Shown: positions 52,016 to 61,334, numbered from the stretch's first letter. The stretch: DNA of 64,000 nucleotides from Christensenella sp. UBA4263 (GCA_002395225.1 DGWH01000134.1:105846-169845); one strand, 5' to 3'. Numbers and translations are program-made. The notes: generated from the sequence alone by a model not told the origin.

Positions 52016-52744
52016 CTATTCTGAGTCCTGAAACAGGGCGTGCAGTACCTGATGACGGTGGTCGAGGAAAAGACGGGTAATTTTCACGCTTTCCGCCTCT
52101 TCGTAAGAGATTGGATGAGGCATGTGATCATCAAAGCTCAGAATCTCAGCATCCGGAATGCCCAGCAGGATTGGCGAATGCGTAGCGATGATAAACTGAG
52201 ATCCCAGGCGGACGCTGTCATGGATTTCAGAGAGCAGGGTCAGCTGCCGCTGCGGGGACAGGGCGGCCTCGGGTTCATCCAGAACATAGAAGCCTCTCCC
52301 CTTCATGTTCAGCTGAGCCATTTTAAGGAAACTCTCCCCGTGTGACCGCTGATGGTAATGCGCCGGAACACCGCCTGTTTTACTGTACTCCTCTTCCATG
52401 GACGCAACATTATAAAAGCTCTCTGCTCTGAAAAAATACCCCCAGCCGGAGGACCCGGGCGTACGGATTAGCGACAGGGCGGTTTCCAGCTCCGAATGAG
52501 AATCATAGGTCGAAAAATGATAATTCCGGGACCCGCCTTCCGGATTAAACCCATACGCAACGGCGATGGCCTCAAGCAATGTGCTCTTTCCGGAACCGTT
52601 CTCGCCGGTAAAAAAGGTCACCGGAGCATGAAAACGAAGCGTCTGGATGCTTCGGATGGCAGGAATCCTGTGCAGATAACTGTCAGCCGGTATTTTCTCC
52701 CAGTTTATGGAAAGCTGCCGGATGGTCAGCGGTGTGTTTCCCAC
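52016..52744 (-). CDS. Small AAA/ABC-type ATPase (SMC-like, RecF-family ATP-binding fold)
   Basis: A 242-residue cytoplasmic ATPase. Walker A TGENGSGKST (residues about 46-55), signature SHGESFLKM, Walker B FYVLDEPEAALSP and the switch ATHSPILL form a complete ABC/SMC-type ATP site; there is no membrane domain and no long coiled coil. This is the stand-alone AAA_21-type family, sometimes linked with phage defence but also widespread as a housekeeping gene. The start is GTG at 52744 with GGAGG seven bases upstream; the longer reading runs through a terminator. No partner nuclease gene is beside it, which speaks against a defence island. Confidence 0.85.
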   Translation of the reverse strand: MGNTPLTIRQLSINWEKIPADSYLHRIPAIRSIQTLRFHAPVTFFTGENGSGKSTLLEAIAVAYGFNPEGGSRNYHFSTYDSHSELETALSLIRTPGSSGWGYFFRAESFYNVASMEEEYSKTGGVPAHYHQRSHGESFLKMAQLNMKGRGFYVLDEPEAALSPQRQLTLLSEIHDSVRLGSQFIIATHSPILLGIPDAEILSFDDHMPHPISYEEAESVKITRLFLDHRHQVLHALFQDSE

Positions 52745-52772
52745 GCGGGTTCCTCCAATCTCCTGTTTTCTG

Positions 52773-52801
52773 AAACAGCCGGAGAAATTCTCCGGCTGTT
52801 T
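52773..52801 (-). terminator. Hairpin between the mannan operon and the AAA ATPase gene
   Basis: AAACAGCCGGAGAA pairs with TTCTCCGGCTGTTT around a 1-3 base loop. It follows the phosphorylase gene; the U tract is moderate. Confidence 0.7.
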
Positions 52802-52836
52802 ATAAATACAGGTGCAGTCAGGCAGATGGTCTCCGG

Positions 52837-54024
52837 TCAGATGCCATGCTCTTTTGCACAGTTCTGGCAATGCAGATACTGGAGATTTCCGGCGATAAAG
52901 GTACATCTCTGCTTGACACAGTCAACGCTCCTCAGCGGATCCGCCGGCGTGTTGAATACATAGTCGATCAGCCGGTCAAGGTCGGTCGTTGCGACATGCA
53001 GACGGGTGTCACAGGAGGCATAGTAGATGTAGACTTTTCCATCATTGACAATGGCGCCGTTGGTAAATACGACATTGCTGACATCCCCCACCCGTTCTTT
53101 TCCAAACGGGGCGATCAGGTAGCCGGCAGGTTCAGCGATGACCTCCGAGGGATCCTCAAGGGAGGTGGCGAAGGCGTAGATGACATAGCGCAGGCCGGCT
53201 GCCGTATTGCGAACGCCGTGTGCAATATGAATCCATCCGCGGTCAGTGCGGATCGGCACCGCACCGGAACCGTTTTTGCTCTCCGTGATGGTGTGATACC
53301 GGCGAAGAGAGGTCATCTTTTCCTCGTCGATCACGGCGTTGGTGATATCATCGGCAAGTCCGAAGCCGATTCCCCCGCCGCTGCCGGTTTCGATAAAGTC
53401 ATCCATAGGCCTGGTATAGAAGGCGTATTTTCCGTTGACAAACTCGGGCAGCAGGCAGACGTTGCGCTGCTGCGGGGAATGCAGGGTCCGCAGATTCGGA
53501 AGACGCTCCCAGTTTTTGAGATCTTTTGTCCGGACGATGCCGGCAGCCGCCGTCGCTGCAGAGAGATCGGAGACGGAGGTGTCTTTTGATTCCGAGCAGA
53601 ATATGCCGTAAATATAGCCGTCTTCGTGTTTGGTCAGACGCATGTCGTACACGTTGGTTTCATCCGGGCAGGTATCCGGCAGCAGAACCGGATAGTTCCA
53701 GAACCGGAAGCCCTCCGTGCCGGAATCTGACTGGGCGATGGCAAAGAAGCTCTTGCGGTCATTCCCCTCAACCCGGGCAATCAGGGTATATTTGCCGTCC
53801 AGCAGAATGGCACCGCTGTTGAAAACGGCGTTGATTCCCATGCGCTGCATCATATAAGGGTTTGTTGCGGGATTTGGATCGTAGATCCAGAACGGCGGGA
53901 TATGATCCCTGGTCAGGACCGGGTTGACATAACGCTCATAGATTCCGTTGTAGTAGGTCGGGTCAATGGCGTTCTTTTTCTCAATCAGTGTCTCATAACG
54001 CTGCTCAATCTCCTGATAGGTCAT
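52837..54024 (-). CDS. 4-O-beta-D-mannosyl-D-glucose phosphorylase (GH130)
   Basis: A 395-residue cytoplasmic enzyme of the five-bladed GH130 fold. The segments NPVLTRDHIPPFWIYDPNPA (residues about 34-53), FNSGAILLDGKY with LIARVEG, and HSPQQRNVCLLPE fit the mannosylglucose phosphorylase subgroup (like RaMP1 of Ruminococcus albus). It converts mannosyl-glucose and phosphate to mannose 1-phosphate and glucose. Its ATG overlaps the stop of the epimerase gene, with AAAGGAG upstream, matching the known pathway order of epimerase then phosphorylase. Confidence 0.9.
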   Translation of the reverse strand: MTYQEIEQRYETLIEKKNAIDPTYYNGIYERYVNPVLTRDHIPPFWIYDPNPATNPYMMQRMGINAVFNSGAILLDGKYTLIARVEGNDRKSFFAIAQSDSGTEGFRFWNYPVLLPDTCPDETNVYDMRLTKHEDGYIYGIFCSESKDTSVSDLSAATAAAGIVRTKDLKNWERLPNLRTLHSPQQRNVCLLPEFVNGKYAFYTRPMDDFIETGSGGGIGFGLADDITNAVIDEEKMTSLRRYHTITESKNGSGAVPIRTDRGWIHIAHGVRNTAAGLRYVIYAFATSLEDPSEVIAEPAGYLIAPFGKERVGDVSNVVFTNGAIVNDGKVYIYYASCDTRLHVATTDLDRLIDYVFNTPADPLRSVDCVKQRCTFIAGNLQYLHCQNCAKEHGI

Positions 54025-55187
54025 ACGCGACTCCTTTCAATTACCTCAAAAGCCATCCGGCCGTTATGATAAGGACATTTCCAGGGCTCCACGATCGGTT
54101 TTCCGGGAACCGGATGTCCGGATTCATCCACGGACCAGAACCACTCCGATCCCGGCCGCTTATCGGCCATGACATCACGGATATAGCGCCACTGCGTTTC
54201 GACGGCCTCTTTGTACCGGGTTTCCCCTGTTTTCTGCCACATGTTCAGGAAGCCGACCAGGGCCTCCGCCTGAACCCACCAGATCCGGGTCGTGTCGATC
54301 CGGCCGCATTCACACTCATTGGCAAATCCGTGATCCGTAAACGCTTTCTCATACGTTTCCCTGGCCATCGCCTGCAGGAGCGGACGGACACGGGCGGTCA
54401 TTTCGGGATCATTAAGAACTTCCAGGGTGCGGTCTGCCAGCCAGGAGGTCTCGATATCATGGCCAAAGCTGTGGAGATCAATCAGCGAATGATAGGTCCG
54501 GTCAAAAAAGACTTCCTGGCGATGGCGCTCCGGATTATAGATCTTATCTGCCAGCGTATTCAGGATAAAGATCAGCCGCTCACGGACGCGCACATCCCCG
54601 GAGACCCGATACAGTTCCGTATAGGCCTCAAGGACATGAAGCAGCGTATTCATGGTCTTTTCCGCCATGACGCCGTTTTCACTGAGCTTTTCATTGCTCT
54701 CCGGCTTCCAGTCCGCCGTATGTGCCTCCAGATAACCGATGTCATCGGTGCAGCGTTCCTCAATCAGTTCAAACAGACTCAGGGCTTTTTCAAGGGCGCC
54801 TGCGCAGGGACGGACTCTGGCATAGCAGGACAGGGCATAAATGGCAAAGGCCTGATTATAGGTATGCTTTGTCCCATCCTCCACCGTTCCGTCGCAGCGT
54901 ACAGACCAGTAAACGCCGCCGTTTTTAATATCGCACATCCGGCAGAGCATATTATAGGCATGGTCTGCATAAGGAAGCAGCCCGGGATCCTTCAGGGTCT
55001 CTGCTGCCTGAGAGAAGAACCACAGGATGCGGCTGTTGAGAATACAGCCCTTGATGGCGTTATTGTCCCGCTCAAGATCCTGGGATACATATCCGATATA
55101 CCCGCCGTTTTCCCGGTCAATCAGCCCTTCCCAGAAAGGCAGAATGACATTGATCAGATGTTCTCTGATCTCCTGTTCCATGCTCAA
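54021..55187 (-). CDS. Cellobiose 2-epimerase (AGE family)
   Basis: A 388-residue cytoplasmic (alpha/alpha)6-barrel enzyme. HTYNQAFAIYAL, FGHDIETSWL and ECECGRIDTTRIWWVQAEALVGF carry the catalytic histidines and substrate tryptophans of the AGE/cellobiose 2-epimerase family. It turns beta-1,4-mannobiose into mannosyl-glucose for the phosphorylase encoded next. I prefer TTG 55187 as start (GGAGG eight bases upstream); ATG 55181 is 14 bases from that site. It follows the CE2 gene by 15 bases. Confidence 0.9.
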   Translation of the reverse strand: MSMEQEIREHLINVILPFWEGLIDRENGGYIGYVSQDLERDNNAIKGCILNSRILWFFSQAAETLKDPGLLPYADHAYNMLCRMCDIKNGGVYWSVRCDGTVEDGTKHTYNQAFAIYALSCYARVRPCAGALEKALSLFELIEERCTDDIGYLEAHTADWKPESNEKLSENGVMAEKTMNTLLHVLEAYTELYRVSGDVRVRERLIFILNTLADKIYNPERHRQEVFFDRTYHSLIDLHSFGHDIETSWLADRTLEVLNDPEMTARVRPLLQAMARETYEKAFTDHGFANECECGRIDTTRIWWVQAEALVGFLNMWQKTGETRYKEAVETQWRYIRDVMADKRPGSEWFWSVDESGHPVPGKPIVEPWKCPYHNGRMAFEVIERSRV

Positions 55188-55202
55188 AAAAGTCACCTCC
55201 GT

Positions 55203-56249
55203 TTATTGTTCGCTGCTGATTAATCCAAATTTCTTCAGATATCCCAGAATCCGGTCGCAGGCCTTGCGATGGTTATCAAATCCTGGATGATTTCTGGATC
55301 CCTGCTTTTCCGGTTCACATTCGCTCAGTCTCAGATAGCCTGAACGGTCAATGCCTTCTCTTTTCGCCTGAATGACCGCGTAACGGAAAACGCCGGACAG
55401 CGTCTGATTGGCCATCCCGTATGTCCACAGGATAAAGGCATTGGGATTGTGCTTTCGGAGCATCCCCATAAATGCCACGGTTTCCGCTTCGATTTCCGTC
55501 ATGCGCTGATAGCGTTCAGACTCCGGAAGCAGCTGCATGGCGGTGTGATCGTTTGTTCCAAGATTGACAATGACGATATCCGGATCAAAGCTGAAATCAT
55601 AGGGAGTGTTTCCTGCCTGAGTGAAGGCACAGGTACGTTCATAGATAGCAGGAATATTGCGGTCTTTATTGTTCTGCCAGTCGGAGTAAACGCCCCATCC
55701 GCCCATGGAAATGGCCTGAATATCTGCACCGAGTGCAGAGGAAAGCAGCTGCGGATACGCACTGGAGGGACTGAGGTACAGGGTGTTCCATTCCTGATTT
55801 CCGCAGGCACCGACAATCCCCTCGCCGCAGGTGATGCTGTCTCCGATAAACTCGATTCGCAAAGGTGCCGGTTTCATGACTCTGAAACTGCCGTTGCCGC
55901 GGAAATGCGTCAGGTAGCAGTCGCATTCCCCGTTATTCTCAATCGGCTGCGTTTCTCTGACAATTTCAATTTCATGAAGACTTCCGTCCATTGACTGCAG
56001 AACCGGATACCAGTAGGTTCCTTTCAGCAGCGGAAATCGGGTAACGGGTTTTCGGTCAACCAGTACGGCCATATAAATCGGGAAAACATGCGTTTCTGAT
56101 GTTATCTGAACCAGCAGATCCTGACCGGAGTACTGAAATTTAGCGCCGGACAGAGGCCAGTATAAATGGTATCCGCCCTCATCCGAGGCAATTCTTCCGT
56201 TTATGCGAAGTTCAGAAATTGTAACGGCTTCCCGGGTCCATTCCTTCAT
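55203..56249 (-). CDS. Carbohydrate esterase family 2-like acetyl esterase
   Basis: A 348-residue protein: an N-terminal beta-sandwich (about 1-125) and a C-terminal SGNH domain with FIGDSIT (Ser138), NLGTNDHT and a His-containing RNHPGFDNH loop. This two-domain plan is that of CE2 deacetylases, which remove acetyl groups from mannan and xylan oligosaccharides. No signal peptide is seen, so it works on imported sugars. The start at 56249 has GGGGAG seven bases upstream. It is the first gene of the mannan operon. Confidence 0.87.
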   Translation of the reverse strand: MKEWTREAVTISELRINGRIASDEGGYHLYWPLSGAKFQYSGQDLLVQITSETHVFPIYMAVLVDRKPVTRFPLLKGTYWYPVLQSMDGSLHEIEIVRETQPIENNGECDCYLTHFRGNGSFRVMKPAPLRIEFIGDSITCGEGIVGACGNQEWNTLYLSPSSAYPQLLSSALGADIQAISMGGWGVYSDWQNNKDRNIPAIYERTCAFTQAGNTPYDFSFDPDIVIVNLGTNDHTAMQLLPESERYQRMTEIEAETVAFMGMLRKHNPNAFILWTYGMANQTLSGVFRYAVIQAKREGIDRSGYLRLSECEPEKQGSRNHPGFDNHRKACDRILGYLKKFGLISSEQ

Positions 56250-56295
56250 CGTCAGCTCCCCTTTCATTGGTCAGTAAAAAGCAGGAACGTATTAA

Positions 56296-56324
56296 ATTCT
56301 ATCTTTCCCTTTCCTCGTTGTCAA
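56296..56324 (-). promoter_or_regulatory. Sigma-A promoter of the CE2-epimerase-phosphorylase operon
   Basis: On the minus strand: TTGACA, 17-base spacer, TAGAAT, about 45 bases before the CE2 start. Confidence 0.7.
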
Positions 56325-56399
56325 CGCATAAAACAGATGTTTTTTTGCTTTTTTTCAGAAAGAAAACGGCAGCCAGACAGAGCCCAGATGCTTTTCTGC

Positions 56400-56428
56400 T
56401 TGACACCGGCATCACAATTCAGTACACT
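56400..56428 (+). promoter_or_regulatory. Sigma-A promoter for alpha-galactosidase
   Basis: TTGACA, 17-base spacer, TACACT, 70 bases before the start codon. It is divergent from the mannan operon promoter, with about 75 bases between the two -35 boxes, where a shared regulator could bind. Confidence 0.7.
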
Positions 56429-56497
56429 TCAGCCAATCGGAACTGAAACTGAACCATTATGCCGAATCTCGTATTTTCAGACTGGAGGAGGAAATTC

Positions 56498-58657
56498 ATG
56501 TCGATTACATTTGAAACAGGCTGTTTCCATCTGAAAACAGCGCATACCAGTTATGTTTTTGAACTGGCCGACGGAAAATATCCGGTTCACCTGTATTGGG
56601 GTCCTTCCGTCAGAGCAGTACATGATACGATGATAACGCGCTTGACCCGTTTTACAGAGGAAAGCTTTTCCCTTCATGAACAGTCGCTTGATTCACTGCC
56701 GCTTGAGTGTCCTGCATTTGGCGGCAGCGATCTTCGCCCCGGAATGCTTCACCTCATTCATTCCAACGGGACGCATGCGCTGGATCTTGTTTACGAATCG
56801 CATAAGATTATCCCCGGCAAACCGGAGATTCCCGGAATGCCCTCGGCCTCGGGCGAAGGAGCAGAAACCCTGATTGTCACCCTTCGTGATCAGCCCAGCA
56901 AGCTTTCAGTGGAGCTGTTTTATACCATCTGGCCGGACCTGGACGTGCTCGCACGGCGGATTCGAATCCATAACAGCGGCGACCTTCCCGTTTTTGTTGA
57001 GCAGGCGATGAGCGTTTCGGTTGATTTTGAAGCGGCCGATATGGATCTGCTGACGCTCAGCGGCGCCTGGGCACGGGAACGCGAACCTTTCCGGCGCCCG
57101 CTTTATCCGGGCATTCAGGGCGTTTCCACGGAGCGGGGCGCGTCCTCTCTTCAGACAAGTCCCTTTATGGTTCTCCTCTCCCGCGATGCAACGGAGACAA
57201 GCGGAGAGGCATACGGCTTTGCGCTTTGCTACAGCGGTTCGTTTGCCGCCACGGTCAATGTGGACCAGTTTGGCATGGCAAGGGCTTCCATGGGAATCAA
57301 TCCATTCAATTTCCGCTGGAAACTGACTTCCGGCTCCTCATTTGATACGCCGGATGCCTACCTGCTTTACTCATCGCAGGGTCTGGGAGAAATGAGCCGG
57401 CGCTACCATGCATTTATTCACAAGCGGATTACCCGCGGCCTGTTTGCAAACAAATGCCGGCCGATTCTGATCAACAACTGGGAAGCCACGTATTTTGATT
57501 TCAATGAGGACAAACTGCTGAGCCTTGCGGCCTGTGCGGCGGATGTCGGGATCGATCTGTTCGTTCTGGATGATGGGTGGTTTGGAAAACGGAACTCGGA
57601 TCACTGCTCACTGGGTGACTGGGTGGATGACCTCAATAAGCTCCCCCATGGTCTTCGCCATCTGAGCGATGCCATTCACGGCCTCGGACTGAAATTTGGC
57701 CTGTGGGTGGAGCCGGAGATGATTTCACCGGACAGCGATCTGTACAGAGCGCATCCGGACTGGTGCATCCATGTCGAGGGACGTGAACGTCTCGAATGCA
57801 GAAATCAACTGGTGCTGGACCTGACACGCAAAGAGGTCAGGGATTATATCGTTGCCGCGATTACGGACGCGCTGACCCGCGGGAATGTGGATTATGTGAA
57901 ATGGGATATGAACCGCAACATTTCCATGTGGGGTGCCGACCTTCCGGCGGATCAGCAGCAGGAACTGGGCCATCGGTATATTCTCGGACTCTATGAGATC
58001 ATGACACGGATTACCGGTCAGTTCCCCAACGTGCTGTTTGAAAGCTGTGCGAGCGGCGGCGGACGGTTTGATCTCGGAATTCTCTGCCTGATGCCTCAGA
58101 CCTGGTGTTCGGATGATACGGATGCCTGGATGCGCTGCCGCATCGAATCCTCTACGTCCCTTCTCTTCCCGCCCTCTGCCATGGGTGCCCATGTTTCTGC
58201 CGTTCCAAACCATCAGACCGGACGGCTGACGCCCCTGGCGACCCGCGCCGCCGTTGCGATGTGCGGAACCTATGGCTATGAGCTGGATCTGCAGAAACTG
58301 ACCGCGGAAGAACTGGATATGATCCGGGAAATGAACAAACGGGTGCATGAATGGCAGCCGACGCTGTTCTACGGTGATTTCTATCGGCTGAAAAATCCGT
58401 ATGAGAGCAATGAGGCCGCGTGGATGTCGGTCAGCAGTGACCGTCGGGAGGCGATTGTCACACATGTTTATGCACAGGCGTTTCCGCATCAGAAGCCGAA
58501 GCTGCTTCGCCTGACCGGTCTTGATCCGGCACTGGATTATCAGGATACGGAAACCGGCCTGGTGTATGGCGGGGATGAACTGATGCAGCGCGGCTATCCG
58601 CTCCGGGCTGCATGGAATGATTACATGTCCCAGCAGATACACCTCCTTGCCCGCTGA
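56498..58657 (+). CDS. Alpha-galactosidase, glycoside hydrolase family 36
   Basis: A 719-residue cytoplasmic enzyme of normal GH36 length. After an N-terminal beta domain, the barrel contains VLDDGWFGKRNSDHCSLGDW, KWDMNR (nucleophile Asp470), SCASGGGRFD and WCSDDTDAWMR (acid/base Asp540). It removes alpha-1,6-galactose from galactomannan or raffinose-type sugars. The start at 56498 is preceded by GGAGGAGG; an in-frame codon 39 bases earlier has none. Divergence from the mannan operon suggests joint use of galactoglucomannan. Confidence 0.93.
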   Translation: MSITFETGCFHLKTAHTSYVFELADGKYPVHLYWGPSVRAVHDTMITRLTRFTEESFSLHEQSLDSLPLECPAFGGSDLRPGMLHLIHSNGTHALDLVYESHKIIPGKPEIPGMPSASGEGAETLIVTLRDQPSKLSVELFYTIWPDLDVLARRIRIHNSGDLPVFVEQAMSVSVDFEAADMDLLTLSGAWAREREPFRRPLYPGIQGVSTERGASSLQTSPFMVLLSRDATETSGEAYGFALCYSGSFAATVNVDQFGMARASMGINPFNFRWKLTSGSSFDTPDAYLLYSSQGLGEMSRRYHAFIHKRITRGLFANKCRPILINNWEATYFDFNEDKLLSLAACAADVGIDLFVLDDGWFGKRNSDHCSLGDWVDDLNKLPHGLRHLSDAIHGLGLKFGLWVEPEMISPDSDLYRAHPDWCIHVEGRERLECRNQLVLDLTRKEVRDYIVAAITDALTRGNVDYVKWDMNRNISMWGADLPADQQQELGHRYILGLYEIMTRITGQFPNVLFESCASGGGRFDLGILCLMPQTWCSDDTDAWMRCRIESSTSLLFPPSAMGAHVSAVPNHQTGRLTPLATRAAVAMCGTYGYELDLQKLTAEELDMIREMNKRVHEWQPTLFYGDFYRLKNPYESNEAAWMSVSSDRREAIVTHVYAQAFPHQKPKLLRLTGLDPALDYQDTETGLVYGGDELMQRGYPLRAAWNDYMSQQIHLLAR

Positions 58658-58666
58658 AAAAAAAAC

Positions 58667-58700
58667 AGAGGCAGCGAAAGATAGCTTTCGCTGCCTTTTT
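58667..58700 (+). terminator. Terminator after alpha-galactosidase
   Basis: AGGCAGCGAAAG and its complement, 4-base loop, TTTTT downstream and an A run upstream, so it can also serve the converging phosphoesterase gene. Confidence 0.9.
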
Positions 58701-58709
58701 GCGGCTGTT

Positions 58710-59591
58710 TCACACGTCGATGGAACGGGATCTGAGCTCACGGATGACCTTTTCCCAGTATTCGGCGGAACGCAGCCCGTCCGCCCAGTCAAACCGTTCA
58801 TCTGCTCGCTCGAATATTTCCGGCGTAATATGGCTTACCCCGGCCTCTTTCGCTAGCTGATTGGACAATGCGACAAACGGAACCAGAACGCTCAGATTGT
58901 CCGTCATCTGCTGACAGATGATGCGGGACAGAATCGGACAGGATTCGAAAAGGCCTTTCTGAATAAACTGGTGCATGACCTCATGGACATCATAAGCGAC
59001 AAAGCGCGGCTGGATCACGGTGATGCCGTTTTCATAAAGCCAGAGCATGGAATACATGGCGGCGCCCGGAATCCCCGCATCCATGCATCCGCTGCTTCCG
59101 ATGCTGTCAATCTGGATGCCCTCAAAGGTGATCTGTGTCGGGTTATGCCCGTGACCGCACACAATGTGCGAAAAATGACCGAATGAACAATCCGGCAGCA
59201 GCTTCTGCACACGGTCCGGATCGTAAACCGGAAAGGAATCTTTTCCCGGCAGTGCATGGCAGAATAAGACCGGTCCAAGAACGGCAGTTTCGGGAAGAAG
59301 GAGATCGTTTCGTGTGACCTGGGAGGCCGTGAAACGGACCAGATCAAAGTTTGCCCCTTCATAGCCGCTTTTCCCGTCCATTGCCTCAAGCACATAGCGT
59401 TCATGGTTTCCGGCGAGACACGTCACGTGTTCCTGCGAGAGGAGATCCAGGGTCTCACGCGGACAGGGCCCCAGGTTCACCTGATCGCCCAGTGACAGGA
59501 TTCGGTCTGCTCCCTGATTTTTTATGTCGCGGAGAATGGCTTTCAGTGCCGTTACATTGGCATGAATGTCGGATATCAATGCAATTTTCAT
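58710..59591 (-). CDS. Calcineurin-like metallophosphoesterase (YfcE/DevT type)
   Basis: A 293-residue cytoplasmic phosphoesterase. Metal motifs in order: SDIHAN, LGDQVNLGP, GNHERY, FCHALPG and CGHGHNP. The long C-terminal helical part (from about residue 200) is characteristic of diadenosine-polyphosphatase or phosphodiesterase members of this family. GAGGAGG precedes the start. It follows the M48 protease by 41 bases and is probably co-transcribed. Confidence 0.88.
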   Translation of the reverse strand: MKIALISDIHANVTALKAILRDIKNQGADRILSLGDQVNLGPCPRETLDLLSQEHVTCLAGNHERYVLEAMDGKSGYEGANFDLVRFTASQVTRNDLLLPETAVLGPVLFCHALPGKDSFPVYDPDRVQKLLPDCSFGHFSHIVCGHGHNPTQITFEGIQIDSIGSSGCMDAGIPGAAMYSMLWLYENGITVIQPRFVAYDVHEVMHQFIQKGLFESCPILSRIICQQMTDNLSVLVPFVALSNQLAKEAGVSHITPEIFERADERFDWADGLRSAEYWEKVIRELRSRSIDV

Positions 59592-59632
59592 TGGTTCTGT
59601 CCTCCTCTGTTAGCTTGCGGGAAAGCACTGTT

Positions 59633-60934
59633 TCATCCGGCTGTCTGGCGGCCTTTGGCCATCTCCCGCTGAATGGCGGCGATCCGATTGGCCATCCCGG
59701 GATGATCATATTCGAGTGTCTCGATCAGCGGATGCGGGTTGACATCCACCAGTTCATCATTGCTGAGGCGTTTGAACGTGGCGATCAGTTCCTGACCGTA
59801 TCCATTGGACACCGCCTCACGGTCGGCCTCATACTCCTCAGCCCTTGACCGGCTGTTATGGAAGAGGCCGAAAAGAATGCTCACCGGGCCCAGGAGGGAT
59901 GAGAGCACATTCAGAATCATGGTGTAGTTGGTGACGGATATCCCGAAAGACTGACTGACCCAGTCGGCAAACCGGAGAACGGGAGACGGCCAGGCAATGA
60001 GGCCGATGATCACCAGGAAAAGCAGGACAATACTCAGATAGGACAGGTAGTTGCGCCAGTTTTTCCGGTGTTTCAGATGCCCGATTTCATGCGAGAGAAC
60101 GGCAAGGAGTTCCCGCTCTTCATTTTCATTGATGAAATTGTCGGCAATGCCAAACTCCCGGTGCCAGAACAGTTTCAGAAGGAAGGCATTTTTTGAGGTT
60201 GATTTTTTGGATTCATCGTAGATATAGACGGCCTTTACCTTCTTCTTTGAACCTTCCTGCAGTTTGCGGATCTTGTCAAGAAGCGGCCCTTCGGGCATGG
60301 GCGTAAAATGGTACTGAAGACGAAGGGCCTGATAGGAAATCAGATTCAGGAGAACCACGATGAGAAAGAAGGCCGCGAAAAGAATCAGGGAGATTTTGGC
60401 GGCACTGGGGAGCCCGATGCTGAAATGGCCGGTCCATGCGTCCATGTGTTCACCCACAAACGTGACAAAGAGGGTCAGCAGGACGATGATGAGCATTTCA
60501 AGGACATTCTCGATGCAGAAGTCCTTGATGAATTCACGGACGGTCTTTTTGTTCATCCCGTACTTTTCTTCGATGTGAAAGGTGGAAATACCGCTTCGGA
60601 TTCCGGAAAGAATCGTTTCGGGAATCAGGAAAATCACATAGGTCAGCAGGGCGATCAGGTAGGGATTTCCTCCGCAAAACCGCTCCACTGCCGGATAGAG
60701 AGCGGAAAAAAGGAGCGGCAGTTCCACCAGCAGCCCGAGCAGCTGAAACAGATAACTCAGGCGGCGGTAATCTGCCTTGTAAGCGAGAAATTTCTGATAG
60801 CGTGCCGGGTCGTAGACATCGCTGACCGAGACGGGCAGCGGTTTCTGCCGCTGCTTTTGTGCGACAAAAGAAAGGACCGCATTGTAGACAATGCTCAGTA
60901 GAATAAACAGCACAATCAGAATGCGTGCAGACAT
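59633..60934 (-). CDS. M48 family integral-membrane metalloprotease (Ste24/CAAX protease-like)
   Basis: A 433-residue membrane protease with about seven helices. The zinc motif HEIGH (His282, Glu283, His286) lies on the cytoplasmic side, the third ligand in EEYEADREA, and the C-terminal DHPGMANRIAAI is also found in Ste24. Bacteria lack CAAX prenylation, so it is more likely a membrane-protein quality-control protease. The start at 60934 has GGGGAGG upstream. Confidence 0.9.
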   Translation of the reverse strand: MSARILIVLFILLSIVYNAVLSFVAQKQRQKPLPVSVSDVYDPARYQKFLAYKADYRRLSYLFQLLGLLVELPLLFSALYPAVERFCGGNPYLIALLTYVIFLIPETILSGIRSGISTFHIEEKYGMNKKTVREFIKDFCIENVLEMLIIVLLTLFVTFVGEHMDAWTGHFSIGLPSAAKISLILFAAFFLIVVLLNLISYQALRLQYHFTPMPEGPLLDKIRKLQEGSKKKVKAVYIYDESKKSTSKNAFLLKLFWHREFGIADNFINENEERELLAVLSHEIGHLKHRKNWRNYLSYLSIVLLFLVIIGLIAWPSPVLRFADWVSQSFGISVTNYTMILNVLSSLLGPVSILFGLFHNSRSRAEEYEADREAVSNGYGQELIATFKRLSNDELVDVNPHPLIETLEYDHPGMANRIAAIQREMAKGRQTAG

Positions 60935-60983
60935 TTGTTTCCTCCCCATACCGGAAAAACCGTTTTCATTGACATAGAAAAAT

Positions 60984-61022
60984 GCTCCTGTCTGCTCTCT
61001 GCTCAGAAGCAGATACAGGAGA
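60984..61022 (-). terminator. Terminator of the 53-residue membrane protein gene
   Basis: An imperfect stem CTCCTGT-CTGCT with AGCAG-ACAGGAG arms; the minus strand continues ATTTTTC. Confidence 0.6.
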
Positions 61023-61046
61023 TTGGAGTGTTAGAACGGACGATGG

Positions 61047-61208
61047 TCAGGCCATCCTGCGAATCAGATAAAGCAGTGCCAGAAACAGGCCGATCAGTGC
61101 GATGACACCGAGCAAGGCCAGAATACGCTGGAAAAATGTCGGATGAATCTCCAGATCTTCCTCATTCGGCTGCCCGGACGGGATCTGGGTTGGTGAATTT
61201 GTGCTCAT
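61047..61208 (-). CDS. Small single-pass membrane protein (53 residues)
   Basis: Translated on the minus strand it begins MSTNSPTQIPSGQ, has an acidic stretch NEEDLEIHPTFF, one hydrophobic helix (residues about 28-48, with LLGVIALIGLFLALLY) and ends IRRMA. AGAGGG lies seven bases before the ATG and a terminator follows, so it looks like a real short gene. Basic residues after the helix suggest an N-out, C-in topology. Function unknown. Confidence 0.65.
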   Translation of the reverse strand: MSTNSPTQIPSGQPNEEDLEIHPTFFQRILALLGVIALIGLFLALLYLIRRMA

Positions 61209-61305
61209 GCAATGCCCTCTTTCTGAATGGGTTTCCCCTGCCGCAAAAACAGGAGTATTTTAGCATAAGTGGGCTTTGCGGTAAAGAGGTCCCCTTCTCT
61301 CCGCC

Positions 61306-61334
61306 TTGACTTTCAGGGGTAAATCGGCGATAAT
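61306..61334 (+). promoter_or_regulatory. Sigma-A promoter for DUF512-der
   Basis: TTGACT, 17-base spacer, GATAAT; 32 bases before the start codon. Confidence 0.6.

Noticed and set aside
52016..52744. Defence-island ATPase
   Set aside because: The ATPase resembles some found in phage-defence pairs, but no nuclease, methylase, TOPRIM partner or mobile element is next to it.
53988..55223. 411-residue plus-strand open frame
   Set aside because: Antisense to the epimerase gene; the opposite frame has complete family motifs and ribosome binding sites.
57725..58801. 358-residue minus-strand open frame
   Set aside because: Antisense to the alpha-galactosidase and crossing its terminator.
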